Below are positions 1-11,148 of a stretch of DNA of 64,000 bases, in pieces; position 1 is the first letter of the stretch, and every line of letters begins with the position of its first letter. The DNA is from Helicostylum pulchrum. Taxonomy: Eukaryota > Mucoromycota > Mucoromycetes > Mucorales > Mucoraceae. The stretch spans positions 1 through 64,000 of the forward strand of contig JAIXMO010000081.1 in assembly GCA_025677825.1 (NCBI GenBank), given 5' to 3'. A model generated the notes under the pieces. That model did not search any database. It saw only the letters and a program-made list of their open reading frames with translations, and had not been told where the DNA came from. A program made the position numbers and the translations under genes.

Positions 1-1284
1 ACCGAACTTAGCTTTGTAGGCACTATAGGATTTTCATTTTGTGGGCTGATGGGCCCAGTTACGCCATTTATTTTGTCAATGTTCGGTCCTCGTTGGGTAC
101 TCTTCTTTGGTACTCTGTTATTGTCATCTGGTCTTATATTAGCAAGTTTTGCAACACAAGTATGGCATCTCTATATCACACAAAGTTTTATGCATGGCGC
201 GGGAGGAGCACTTTTGTATATCGTAAAGTGGCGTTTTTATTTTACTCTGTAATATATTCATATACTAATTTGCTATTATTTTTTCGGTAAAAAAAAAATA
301 GGTTTCCATGTCTATCGCGCCTCCATGGTTTATCAAAAGAAAAGGATTGGCTATGGGTATTATGGCTAGCGGAAGTGGTGTGGGTGGGTTAATTATGCCA
401 ATCGTTATTACACATTTAAATGAATCTCTTGGTGGAGCCTGGTGCTATCGAATCATAGGAATCGCGAACTTTGTTGTTAGTTTGTTGGCTACGCTTTTAC
501 TGAAAGAAAAGCCAAGTACAGCTCCAAAAAAGAAATTAGACTATAGCGCAATTTTAGATTTCAGCGTTTGTAAAGACCCCAAGTTTATGATATGGTGTAT
601 CGCCGGAAATTTGAGCATTATGGCTTATTATATTCCCGTATTCTATCTTCCCACTCACGCAACAAGAATAGGATTATCGCCTACACAAGGGTCTGCTCTC
701 GTTGCTGTGTTCTCTGCCATCAACGTCTTTGGTCGAATTATTTCAGGGTAAATAACAAAACAAAAAAAAGTTTAAAAAATAGCTATTAAAATTAATTTCT
801 CTCTATCTTTTTTTATACAGATACCTCGGAGACCATATTGGTGTAGTTAATGTTAGTATAATATTTTCATTTGTCTGTGGTCTCAGTTCTCTCTTTGTAT
901 GGACATTTGCAAAAACATATGCTACACTTATGATATTTATTGTCATATACGGATTTCTTAGTGGAGCAGTGTGGTCATTATGTAAAGTTTTATAATATTT
1001 CATATGACGTGTTTTTTTTTCTTATCCTAATTTTTTTTTTAGTGGCGCCAATTACCGCAGAGATTACAGGAACAGAAAAGTACTCATCTGGAATTTGCCT
1101 CTACTTATTTTTTATGACAGGTGCAAGGTTCGGCCCCTCGCTGGTAGGTGCCATTCAATTAGCCACAGACAAGAACTCCTTTTTCTCTCAACAAATGTTT
1201 ACTGGTTTAGCATTAGTTCTTTCTTCTTTTGTAATTGTGTATTTGAAATATCAGTTACAACCTAAAATGTTCGCAAAAGTCTAG
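1..1284 (+). CDS. Monocarboxylate-transporter-like MFS protein (5' partial)
   Basis: Membrane permease of the major facilitator superfamily, closest in character to the SLC16/Mch monocarboxylate-transporter group; the substrate cannot be told from the sequence. Exons are 1-222, 302-747, 821-981 and 1043-1284. All three introns are GT..AG (61-79 nt) and the frame stays open across them. The gene starts before the window, so the first membrane helices are missing. What remains alternates hydrophobic helices with short loops. It has the central APPWF..RKGLAMGI segment, where MFS carriers keep a basic cytoplasmic loop after a helix, followed by Gly-rich helices. After a hydrophilic centre (residues KEKPSTAPKKK), more helices follow, with an Ala-Glu-Ile (AEITG) turn typical of MCT proteins. 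The C-terminus is short and cytoplasmic. The family call is good; the substrate is unknown. Confidence 0.85.
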
Positions 1285-1959
1285 TATAAATATATTATCT
1301 TGTATCAATATCAATAAATTAAATATAAAGCCTCTTTTTTTGTCGCTATTATTTTATGATCTAATGCGACTTAATAGAATATAATCAAGCGAGTTACTTA
1401 GGAATACATATATGCATATGTAAATTACGAATGACCGATTTCTTTTCTCTCTCTGGATAGCTTAGAATGCTTAATGGTATCCCGTCGGATGATTTTAAAA
1501 CACCCAAACATTGCTTCTAGCGACTGATGCATTATTACGCGAAATGTCATTTTTTTAATTTTTTTTTAAAGGCATACAAAGAGATATTATTACTGTTTAA
1601 ACCATTTTTTAATTTTTTTAAAAAAACACGTTCCACGCTATTAATCGCTAAAATATAAATGTCATGTCATATTTAAAAGGGATCGGGAATAAAATGGCAA
1701 GTAGCCTCCTTCTATTTCGTCATATCCAGAAGTTCGCTTTAATTTTAAAAAAGGGGAAAAGTATATTCTTAGATATATTACTGTTATCAACCAATTTTAG
1801 TATATTTGATAAGATGAATGTACATGCATGTAAATTACGCTTTATTTCTTAAAAAAAAATACAGTATTCTAGTAAACCTAAAATTCAAAAAAAAAAGGTA
1901 CAGGATATACTATTCTCGAAGCTAACTTTATATACAATATCACATAGTCATGTGTTGAA
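1285..1959. other. Intergenic, tail-to-tail spacer
   Basis: Spacer between the 3' ends of the MFS gene and CotH gene 1. It holds an AATAAA at about 1313 that could serve the MFS transcript, plus AT-rich sequence with T runs. An open frame at 1664-1852 has no recognisable content and is probably chance. No RNA gene was seen. Confidence 0.6.
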
Positions 1960-3889
1960 TTAAGCCAGTGTCTGGTTAAAATACGTCAATAAGTTCGAGC
2001 TACGCAAAGATAACCAATCGGTAATAGCCATAGAAATATTGAACAAAGTAGGACCATATACACCTTGTTTAAATGAATAATCAGCAGCTGAGTAAGACGT
2101 AGTAGGGGCTGTATCATTAGCAGAAGCTGTATCGTTAGAAGGGCCTCCAAAAATTAAGTTTTTACCGACACGAGGTAAATATTTATCCCAAGCGACATCT
2201 TCAGAAAGCATATCATAAAGTTGATCTATACGAGGACCCGATACGGTAGGATTAACAAGCTCCTTAGTGTAATTGACAAGTAAAGCTTCAAAGACATGTT
2301 TGAATTGAGGAACTTGCATCATACGAGGCATTAAGGCACGAACATTGAAGCCAGGGAAATTTGAATAATTACCACCGTGAATTATATCTGGATTATACAT
2401 ACCGATACCCATAGCTAAATCCAAATCTTGAGCACTGAAAAGCAAGCGTTCATTTTCAATATCATCGTAGAGAATATAATTGTTGGCCATACCAAAGTAC
2501 CCATCCGAGTTAGAAATAACGACCTCAAGAGCTAATCCACGAAGAAAACTAGTGACGTCCATCTTTTCTTCCCAAAGAGGAACCACGGAATTATCAACTA
2601 ATGTAGCTGGTTGTTGCGAGATAAATCTAGTCAAGTCCATAATACGAGTAAAGTTCGCGGCACCAACGGACGGATCTTCTTTCACAGAGTATTGACCAAC
2701 ACTATAGACGCTAACGTCATCTCCAAGATATGATAAAGAAGATGTAGCATTAATTCCATTAACTGTATCACTGCCATTAATAAACTTGTCCATGCCATCA
2801 GGAAGTTCAAATCGCTTTTCAAGAGAAGGTTCTGGTTTAGTAGTTGTATTGCCTTGGCCGACATTTATATCTGCTACATACAATGCACCTTGTTTAAATT
2901 CTTTGGACCCATTACCAAATTCGTTTCGGACCCAAGTACTTTTGAGGTGCTCGAGGAGACCAAACAGACCAATCGCTTGGTTATTGATGTAAACACGAAC
3001 ATAACTATGTTTAGTAGAAGGTAAACCAACTGATTCTGCAATAGCATAACCTAAATTATCTCGCATATACGACATGTCCATCGCCATAGCTCTCAACTTG
3101 AGTCTGCGATAACCAAAGAGATCTTCTTTTTTGGGGATATTGATCTTATAAGAAAGTTTATCCATAACACGAGTAGACATACCAGAGACAGATATAGTTA
3201 CGTTTTTGAAGTTTTTAACGTCATTAGGACTAGAAGGCAAAAAAAAAGTTAACTACGGCTTTTTTTAAAAAATAAAATAAAACAAAAAAAAGTATTTACC
3301 TAATATAAGTCATATTCAAATGGATATCAATATCAGACATTTGATTATTATGAATATTATCAATATCGTCTTGGTTACCAAACAGGTGAATAGTAGGGAT
3401 TTCGTTTTCGATGTGAAGGTCTGACTCGATACGATTGATAATTGGGAGCGGAGGAAGAATAGTAGGTAACTTTTTCAATTTGTCATAGCTATTCCAAGCT
3501 CTTCCATAGTACTCATTTAACGTAGTTTCATTTTCATTATTTGTACGAGTAAAGTTTTCGGTTTCAATAATTTGATTGTTATCTGATTGAGCAAAAGCAT
3601 ATTTATATCCAGAAGTCGAAATAGGTGCTTCGCCGTAATGAAGTAAGGTTGAAACATCACTCGTACTAGTCAAAGGATAAAAGCTATCGTCAACAATAAC
3701 ACCAAGTGTTTGATCACTTGGCACTAAGGAAATTACATTATAAGTAATGTTTTTATCTGAAGCAGCTGCAGCTACACCTGTCAAACTAGCAGCAAAGACT
3801 TGAATAGCTACAATATAAATAAAAAAAGTTTAGTAGAGTTTTTTTTTGCGATAATAGATAAAAACACGCTTACCTGTTGTAAGCCTCAT
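1960..3889 (-). CDS. CotH-like secreted protein (CotH kinase-fold family), gene 1
   Basis: Member of the CotH family, named from Bacillus spore-coat protein CotH, an atypical kinase; Mucorales carry several copies, some acting as cell-surface adhesins. Exons (minus) are 3889-3874 (a 16-nt first coding exon), 3807-3300 and 3229-1960, giving about 597 residues. The N-terminus MRLTTAIQVFAASLTGVAAA reads as a signal peptide. The kinase-like domain spans about residues 180-500: a Lys/Arg-rich start with RRLKLRAMAMD, a conserved YVRVYINNQAIGLFGLLEH stretch, and an S-A-Q-D-L-D-L metal-binding DxD motif. Many N-x-S/T sites suggest a glycosylated exoprotein. The C-terminus has no hydrophobic tail, so unlike gene 2 it is probably secreted and not GPI-anchored. 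Whether this copy binds host cells cannot be read from sequence. Confidence 0.85.
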
Positions 3890-4458
3890 ATTTTTTTTAA
3901 AAAATTATAGTTAAAAAGGAAGGGGTAAAAGTGTAGTCTAGACATATAAATACTTTTCCTAATGTCGTGCTTGAAAAAGCATTTCGAAATATTATTTTTT
4001 TCTATTTTTTCAAGATAATTAGAGACCCGATTACCTTGATACAAGATGCCTTGTATATATTCAATCTTCCCCATATTAAAAATAGTTAAAAATAAACAAC
4101 GGCGCTATAGAATTAACTTAATCGTTTACTGTAAGATGCCCCTTTACTTTTATTTAATAAACGGAAGACATAGTCAAGGAGAAAGGACATCGCTGACTAT
4201 CGTAGCTAGACTCCGATAAGAAAACAAGAAACTCTTGTTAATTCGAAAAGACTGGGCAGAATTTTTAGTTAACCGGAAATAGTATAATATTATGCATATC
4301 ATAAAAGAATTACGCTTGGCATTAATTTATATTAAACACAGACAGAAAAAAACAGAAGAAAAGAAAAACTACTCAAAGGTACAACACCAAGATTTAATTT
4401 AATATTCGTAGTTCTGAATCTTTTGTAGTAACTGAATTGTTACATATAGTTGACTTTT
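3890..4458. other. Upstream region of CotH gene 1
   Basis: AT-rich DNA that should contain the CotH gene 1 promoter. A TATTTATA-type element on the minus strand lies at about 3944-3953, 55-65 nt upstream of the ATG. Nothing else recognisable was seen. Confidence 0.4.
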
Positions 4459-4805
4459 ATGCCGCTTCAAAAAGAAGTCTCTCGGCAGCTATTTAACGAC
4501 GGGGATAATGCGGTAGTATTTGTTTCAGGTTAATAACAATATGTTTATCACATTGATCTATTTTGCACTGTTCCAATAGCTTAGTTTAAATATTTTTTTT
4601 TATTTCAATTTTTAACAGTGTAAATTTGCAATGTGAATTTGACGAAGGTCTAATCGAAAGCGAAATAAATAAAACGAGCAATAAGTTACCAAATTCTTGT
4701 TTTATCAAGGGGGATCGAGATATTGATCCGAACGATGATACTGTTTCTAAATTATGTAATAACTCTCGATTGATGCAAATTGTCGTGTCTAACTACAACG
4801 CTTAA
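4459..4805 (+). pseudogene. Relic of a two-exon small gene (unknown family)
   Basis: An ATG at 4459 opens a coding-like exon (MPLQKEVSRQLFNDG...), ending near a TTTCAG/GTTAAT donor at about 4529. An acceptor ACAG lies at about 4618, and downstream sequence stays open to 4805 in a frame beginning V-N-L-Q-C-E-F-D-E-G. With the consensus splice sites the two exons join out of frame by two bases and hit a stop, so the gene appears broken at the junction. Composition (acidic and basic residues, no low complexity) resembles protein more than chance. No family or function is assigned. Confidence 0.3.
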
Positions 4806-4883
4806 CTTGTGGACCGAAGCAATATAATCTTAGAGTGGTAAAAGCTTTTTTTATTAATATTATGACTATATTTTAAGGATAAT

Positions 4884-4897
4884 GGTATAAAAAGGGT
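4884..4897 (+). promoter_or_regulatory. TATA-like element upstream of the 5072 ORF
   Basis: GGTATAAAAAGGG-type sequence about 185 nt upstream of the small spliced ORF starting at 5072. It is a good TATA match, but in such AT-rich DNA chance matches are common. Confidence 0.3.
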
Positions 4898-5071
4898 TAA
4901 TAAGAGTCACACCGCTCAGCAACACTTAATACAAAAAAATACGAAAAATAAAAGATTTCCTTTTTATAACTTTAGTTTTAGCCTTACCACAGGTTTTGAA
5001 GGAAATAAACTTTTTACCAACTTAAATACATATTATTTTATATACTGAACTTACAACAGTATACTGTCACT

Positions 5072-5378
5072 ATGGCTATTGAAAAAGAATTCAAAGACGG
5101 TACGCGTTTTTTTTTAAAAAACAACGATACTAGATACGCGCCATGAGTACTTATAAACATCCTTAATTTTAGAGATAGCTTCACACTTACTTGGTCAAGA
5201 AGAAGATAAACTAAGTTGGAATAAGTTTATTATAGATATGAAAGATACGATAATATCAAATTACAACGGGGAAGACCATAAAAAATACAAATCGCTATGG
5301 AAGCATGCATACAGGACTATTGCCAAAAATCTGGTATTGAGCGTTGGCACAATCAACCGTGAAGATGATTGGGATTAG
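5072..5378 (+). CDS. Small spliced ORF, lineage-specific family, probably a truncated gene
   Basis: Exons 5072-5099 and 5173-5378 with a consensus intron (GTACGC...TTTTAG) encode about 77 residues. The protein starts MAIEKEFKDEIASHLLGQEE, with a Trp/Lys-rich helix-like middle, and ends at TAG 5376-5378 after R-E-D-D-W-D. Just past this stop another frame runs open to about 5487 as a Ser-rich linker. Inserting one G in the GGG at 5371-5373 would fuse the two. Further coding-like sequence continues to 5838. The best reading is the 5' end of a longer gene damaged by an indel and by repeat insertion. No function is known to me. Confidence 0.4.
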
Positions 5379-5852
5379 TTAAAAATCAATTACCTAGTCC
5401 ATTCGAACCAGAATCAAGTTTGTCGTCACCATCATCAAAAGCCAGCAGTAACAAAAACAATTCTTCCCTTGACTACCAAAAAAAATAACCTCAATCGATT
5501 ATGTTAAACTAAAAGAAATTCATAGCAAAATAAATAATAAATGTATATTAAGTTCAGGAAACAGCGTTGAAGATACAATCTATAATGCATCTAAAACGTT
5601 CAATTATCAACAGTAAGCAAACTTATATCGCAACAGTTTTACTAGTACTTATTTTATTTTTTAGTCCTGCTCACTCAATGATCTTAAACCCGAATGATCC
5701 TACCTGGCTCGATCATTTTAGCTCAGAGGATCTTGCAGAAATAAAAGAACACGTTGATTACTCGGTGAATAATGATTTACCAAAAGAGTTGAAAGACATC
5801 TTATTATTATTAAATCAAAGGGTAAATTTTGAATTTTAACGATTTTCATTTT
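5379..5852 (+). pseudogene. Downstream part of the broken gene at 5072
   Basis: After a frameshift the reading continues as a Ser/Pro/Lys linker (L-V-K-N-Q-L-P-S-P-F..., ending about 5487). It resumes as an exon at about 5490-5609 (S-I-D-Y-V-K-L-K-E-I-H..., including S-S-G-N-S-V-E-D-T-I-Y-N-A-S), then a GTAAGC...TTTTAG intron, then an exon at about 5665-5820 (H-P-A-H-S-M-I-L-N-P-N-D-P-T-W-L-D-H-F...). That last exon ends at a GTAAAT donor next to repeat copy A, so the 3' end was probably lost to that insertion. I recall similar S-S-G-N-S-V-E-D and N-D-P-T-W-L motifs from multi-copy mucoralean proteins of unknown function; this is memory, not a search. Confidence 0.4.
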
Positions 5853-5855
5853 TAG

Positions 5856-6440
5856 GGGTCAACCCCTTTTGTGTTCTTGTGGTTATTTTATCATTACTTC
5901 TGATTCAATTTGTTTATCTTTGTGAAAAAAAAGAACAATATAGCACTTGTTTAGACGCTTTTAATCCATTTTAAATCATACTTTTAATGCAAAAACTGAA
6001 AGAGTAATCGCTGTTTTAGACGTTTTTTTTTTGGGTAAAAAAATACATTTTTTTAGTGTAGCATCGTGTAACCATTTTCAGAGCTTCGCGATTACATAAG
6101 ATGTAGTTTTTTATTACCGTATTTGGTTATAGCACTGAATGTAGATATTTAAAAATTGTATATTGGATGGTTATAAAAGAAAGTGCTACATCCAAAACCG
6201 AGCGAGAAAACGCGCTTTAAAGAAATCACCAATTTAAGGATCGCTTAACTCAAATTTTAGCGGGAAAAAAAACCTCTAAAACGGTGATTACTCGGTCAGT
6301 GTTTTTATTAAAGATGTGATTTTGGATGGATTAGATGCGCCAAAAAAGCTTTTTACTATCATTGTTTTTTCCACAAAAAATGTCAAATTGGATCGGAAGT
6401 AATTTTAAAATAACCTTGAAAACTCAAAAGGGGTTGACCC
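5856..6440. repeat. Dispersed repeat copy A, inverted GGGTCAACCCCTTTTG ends
   Basis: About 585 bp bounded by GGGGTCAACCCCTTTTG on the left and its inverse CAAAAGGGGTTGACCC on the right. The interior is nearly identical to copies at 23690 and 36761: an AGAGCTTCGCGATTACATAA block, then a core of about 200 nt with a nested inverted repeat at 6197-6296. Similarity to the other copies also extends outside the inverted ends: the left flank GATTTTCATTTTT is shared by all three, and the right flank is shared with copy B to about 7030. The inverted ends may therefore be internal to a larger unit. There is no ORF, so it is non-autonomous if mobile. Confidence 0.75.
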
Positions 6441-7065
6441 ACCAGAATGGTCAAAAATGACCAAAATGACTGACCAAAAAAAAAGTAGAAAAATTCAAAA
6501 AAAAAATATGAGACAACAAGCAGTTTTTTTTAATTGATCTTAAAGACAACATTCTAAGGAATAACTTTTACTAAGTAACTTGGAAAAAAAGATCATTTCT
6601 TGACATTTAATTACACAAAGAAAACACCTTATTTCGATCACCGAAAAATAACCTTTTTTAGAAGTTACTTCTAAACCTTCACTTAAAAACACGCGTTTTT
6701 AAGAGAATAACGGATGAACAATAATGAATTATAACTCTTTAAATGGATCTTGAACTAACCCAAGCTATCGTACCAAAAAATATGCTGTGTATCGTTTTCT
6801 GCAAGAGCTCAAATATCAAAACTGTTAAACTCTATCTATTAGTTTTTTTATTGATGTCAATTAAAATAATATAAAATTATTTTTTGAAATACCACATAAC
6901 AGTAGGTTTGAAATCTACTAGTTATGATGTATAGGGCTAAAAAGAATCTTTGTGCTCAATTTATTTGGCTTAAACTGCATCCCTTTTCAATTTTTCATCA
7001 CTTTGAAATCATCTGTATTTAATTACTTTTCTTAGTTAATTTTTTAAAGATTCTCCGCTGATATG
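6441..7065. repeat. Right flank of repeat A shared with copy B
   Basis: Begins with an A-G-A-A-T-G-G-T-C-A hairpin-like stretch (GGTCA..TGACC). It aligns by eye, with many substitutions, to 24268-24845, sharing blocks such as TTACTAAGTAACTTGGAAAAA and GCAAGAGCTCAAA. It is older or faster-diverging than the core between the inverted ends. No coding potential was seen. Confidence 0.55.
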
Positions 7066-7240
7066 TGCTCCATTCAAGTCTAAATGTATTGTCCTTATAT
7101 TTTAACTACTTTGTAAGTTTCATGTTACTATCCTCTCTCTATCAGTTTGATTATTATCCTTTTGATTTAATAACATCGACTCGATAGTACACTTTTGAAG
7201 ACTAGTTAGAAGCTTTTTATATAAGTTGAAAAAGACTTTT
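7066..7240 (+). repeat. Dispersed repeat, inverted partner at 62165-62335
   Basis: Contains TACTATCCTCTCTCTATCAG and TACACTTTTGAAGACTAG, both found in reverse complement at 62165-62335 in the same order and spacing. By-eye similarity over about 170 nt is roughly 75-80 percent. The type of element is unknown. Confidence 0.55.
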
Positions 7241-9965
7241 CGTTCATTTTTCAAAAGTTTTCATTCCTTTTTCTTGTCGATTTCTTTACCTAAAAATATC
7301 ATTATCAATAGCGTAATGACATTCCTAATAAAAACACCGGTTTAAAGAGGATCGAATCATCCAAAAAAAAAAAAGATAACTTGTACAACACAAATGTAGA
7401 ACAATCAAAATGATTGAATAGATCACCCATTTTATCAGCCTAAGCTGTATTTATTCCGTCATTTTTTTTTAGAATAGATAAATCACCTTTCTTCCTCTTT
7501 TTATTTACAATACGTACCACCACCAGTAAGTATTTTTTATATGTGTACTTTTTTAAAGAGCTTATATTTATTATTCTGCATTGTTTTAAAGCTGACAAAA
7601 AGTAAATTTAGTGGATCTCATGGCCCTGTGCTAGTTTGTACCCGGCAGTTGCTTTAGGAAGGACTGTACTCTTTTGTATGAGAAAGAAAAGGCGTTTATG
7701 ATAAAGGCTACCTATATCCCCAAAAAAAAAGTCACGGATTTCCTTATAATCCAGATGCCATCTTATGCGAAAATTCGTTCTTTTCAAATTAAGAATGAAT
7801 TAAAGTATGAGTTGCCAAAGTAGTACCAACCGTCAACTTTTTATAAAAAATAATGAATGGCTTAATATAAATAATTACACCAATGTCCCATCCCTCATGG
7901 AATTTGAAAAAGTTTTCGATTTTTTAAACGACCATAATGTTGCTCAAAATTTCTATTCCGCTTAGATAATTATACGCTGTCGGCTTGAAGATATGTTCGA
8001 CTAAATCTTCTACAGATAAAGGGTCGCGCAATTAGTATGAAAGAAGCTAATATTACTGCAAAAGTACTACGGGAAAAAGTTGTTTACTGAAAAGCATCTC
8101 TACTGTCACAAGCTGTAGTTAATTCATCCATACAATGAAAAAAATTGATGACTGCGCGCAGGCATCCCGTATGGCCTACCAAACTAAGCCTATCGCCTCC
8201 ATTCGTAGAAATAAAAGGTTCAGCGCCGAGTATTTTGAATTTTCAATAAGAATCGGCGAGCTAAAGAACTTGTAACGACAGGAGTTTTCTGGGGTAATTA
8301 AATGATACAAGTTAGTTCCCTTTCTTGGTTCGTCTATTTCGTCCTTACGTATCTCCATATACGGAAATATAGATACGATCAAGAGAAAGGAATTGATCAA
8401 TAATGGTTTATATCATGCTTTGAAGTCAGAGAATGTAAAGAAAGAAAGAAAAAAAAGTGACAAGTACAAACAAAAAATTAACTTTTTCTATTAATTTACA
8501 ATATATATTCTTTAAATCAATAAAATTTATAGTCATTGATAGTTAAAAATAATCTCTTTACTATTACTGGAGTAGCATCAGCTATATTGAAAGTAAAAAT
8601 ATCCCTTTTTTTTTAAACTTTTTTAAAGAAAAATGATGCTCCGACTTTTTTATTTTACTTTATGGCTTACCAAGCTGTATATTTTGTTCTTTGTATTTCT
8701 ACGGCACAAAAATAAAAGATAGCGTTATATAAAAGATACGCTATTTGATCATTTCATTTAATACATTAAGCTCATCCGTTTCTATTATTTGTATCTTTAT
8801 TGGCTATTTATTTTTTGGGGTGTTATCATGCATTAATAAATCTCTGCAAACCAGCGGAGCAAAAAAAAAAAGAAGGTTGCATTATAAAACCTAATCGATT
8901 TAATTTTTTTTTTTCGTATCATGCTATTGACAGATGTATTACCATATTGTTTAACCCTATATACAAGTTTACAAGAGTTTTTTTTTTTGAAAATCAAAAC
9001 TCTCTTAAAAGAGTTATTGGTTTCAGATAAAAAAGTAGTTCCTGTAAAAAAAAAAAAAAAAATCCTATCTGAATCAAAACTCTTACTGCGTTAAAAATTA
9101 ATTGGATAGATTTCATCTTCCCCCTTTTTTTTTTATATTCAATTCCGAATTCTTATCATGTAAAAAAAAAAAATCGCCCCTGTTATTTTTTTTTAAAAGC
9201 TCGCTCCCAAACATGAATTATGGTTCTTCCACGTATATATTTTAAAAAAAACCCTTCTTATCAGATAATGTCATAAGGTTCCTACAGGAAATTTTTAATG
9301 CTTCGGTAATTATTTCTTTTATCAGTGCACACTATGTACTAGATATTTGTTTATAACAATAAACAAAAACCCTTTTTAAGTATCCATTTAATCTTAATAT
9401 CTTCACGTGCCGTTTTTTTTTTACGCCTCCCTACATTTTACTTTCGTAAACAAAAAAAACTCAGTTTTAAAAAGGGGGGCGAGTGTCAAAGAATTCCCTT
9501 TTACTCAAGAACTATACAAAAAAGAACGTACCATCAACGGAACGAAATTATGCGTCATGGGTGTCAAAAACACGCCTGGGAGATATTTTCCCTTTTTTCT
9601 GTTTCGTGTTTTCGAAAACAGGCACACGAAATATCAGTGGTTGTTATTTTTTGTTTCTGGGGAAAATGGTTGCACAAAGGCGTTTTAAACAAAAAAGAAA
9701 AGAAGAAAAGCTCGTTTTTATTACAAATATTACAATAGTTTTACAAAATGTGAAAATGGGCACGATAAAAAAAAAAAAAAGGGAGGTTACTGGAAAGGGG
9801 TGAAGAAAGAAGAAGAGAAAAAAAATGAAGAAAAAGTATGTATAAATGAATTTATGAAATGTAAATATGTGGAGTTGAGTTTTTTTTTTTCCTTTTTCAT
9901 AAATGTACAAAGAATAGAATAGAATAGGTTGTGAGGTGAAGTTGGACTTGTATTTCCTGAATGAT
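7241..9965. other. Gene-poor AT-rich region with weak coding relics
   Basis: No convincing gene. About 7400-7465 resembles 36385-36433 (shared ATTTTATCAGCC block), another repeat fragment. A 52-codon ORF at 7807-7965 (plus; N-N-Y-T-N-V-P-S-L-M-E-F-E-K-V-F) and a 74-codon ORF at 8176-8400 (minus) look protein-like but match nothing I know. Long A and T runs dominate 8600-9900; the part nearest 9965 should be 3'UTR of the zinc-finger gene. Confidence 0.5.
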
Positions 9966-11148
9966 TTACATGGATCCTCTTTGAAAAGATTCTGGTACAG
10001 TAGATACAAGTTGGCGGAAAGCATGAACTTGTGAAAAGAGGTTTGCGTAACAAGTCAAGGCGATAGTACGAGACTCATTTAATGGAGGCAAAGTGATGTG
10101 AGGACGTTCCTTGCTGACGACAGGTTGAGCGCAGAATTTGCTAAAGCCTTGTAAAGCCTCATACTCGTCTTGTGTAATATCAACTCCATCAATAGACTTG
10201 TAAGCACTGCCATACGAATTGATAGACATTTGTTTATAATAATTGTCAGAGCTAAAAGTACTACCTTGAGCCGAGGGTGGCGAATAACGATTTGGGATAT
10301 TTAATTCTCGAATGGGTGTTAATAGTTCGTCTCGAGATAAACGTCTTTTATATTGTTGTGTTTCACTTTGAATAGAGTTTTTTCTGTAATAATCTGTATG
10401 TGACGATGATGGTGAGGATACAGGTCCTGGAGAGTATCGTCTTGTTTGATAGTATGATCCAGTTTCGGAAGGACTAGGTGAATAGACTGGTGTAGGTGGA
10501 ATATAACCAGTAGACGGGATAGGGTGATATAATGGAGGAGACGTAGAAGGTGTGTTATACATTGGATTCCAAGCGGGTTGAGAGTAAGAATAACAAGGAG
10601 TGTGACATTTAGTATAGTCTTCGTCTGATATTGGAGAAGGAGGGCGAATAGCTTGGCCATAAGATTGAGTATAGTATCCAGAAGGACTGTCAAAGGTGCG
10701 TGGTAAAACTTTTTGACGTTCATTAAAAGATGAAATGGGCGAATTAGGTAAGTCAGGAACATGCATCATTGAGTTATCCTCAGGTATAGACTTGGGGGAT
10801 GACATTCCAACAGATGAATCAGAAGAGCTACCCTTCTTTTTTGTACGGCTATGTGTATGAGTGTGTTGCATCATATTGTCAAAGCGACTAAACATACGGT
10901 TGCAGGTAGGTTCAACACATTTGAAAGGCTTCTACACAATTTTTAAAAAAATAATATTATTAGTTACTGAAAGTTATATTACTATATATGTATATATATA
11001 TATATATTCTTACTTCGCCTGTATGCTTTCGGGCGTGTCTAGCTAAATGTTCACTACGAGTGAAGACCATATTACAATCTCCAAATCCCGTACAACGGAA
11101 AACCTTGGGTTCAGATTTACGAATAGATTGTCTCTTCTTTTGTGGCAT
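9966..11148 (-). CDS. C2H2 zinc-finger transcription regulator (two fingers at N-terminus)
   Basis: Predicted nuclear DNA-binding regulator. Exons 11148-11014 and 10931-9966, about 366 residues; the single intron falls inside the inter-finger linker HTGE/KPF. A basic leader [15 protein letters not shown] is followed by finger 1 (C-x4-C, with [13 protein letters not shown]) and finger 2 (C-x4-C, with [14 protein letters not shown]). The R-S-E-H-L-A-R-H / S-R-x-D-N-x-x-Q-H recognition helices resemble fungal Msn2/Usv1/Rgm1-type proteins that bind CCCT-like stress elements; the exact orthologue is not clear. The rest is a long disordered Ser/Pro/Tyr-rich region with many S-P and T-P sites (possible kinase targets) and a short ordered C-terminal helix. 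It is isolated from the next gene by an A/T-rich spacer. Confidence 0.85.

Noticed and set aside
8800..9030. 76-codon plus-strand frame
   Set aside because: Lys/Phe-rich translation of homopolymers, no recognisable features.
9407..9803. Overlapping plus-strand frames of 93-106 codons
   Set aside because: Translate A/T runs, overlap each other in different frames, have no splice partner, and lie in the 3' region of the zinc-finger gene.
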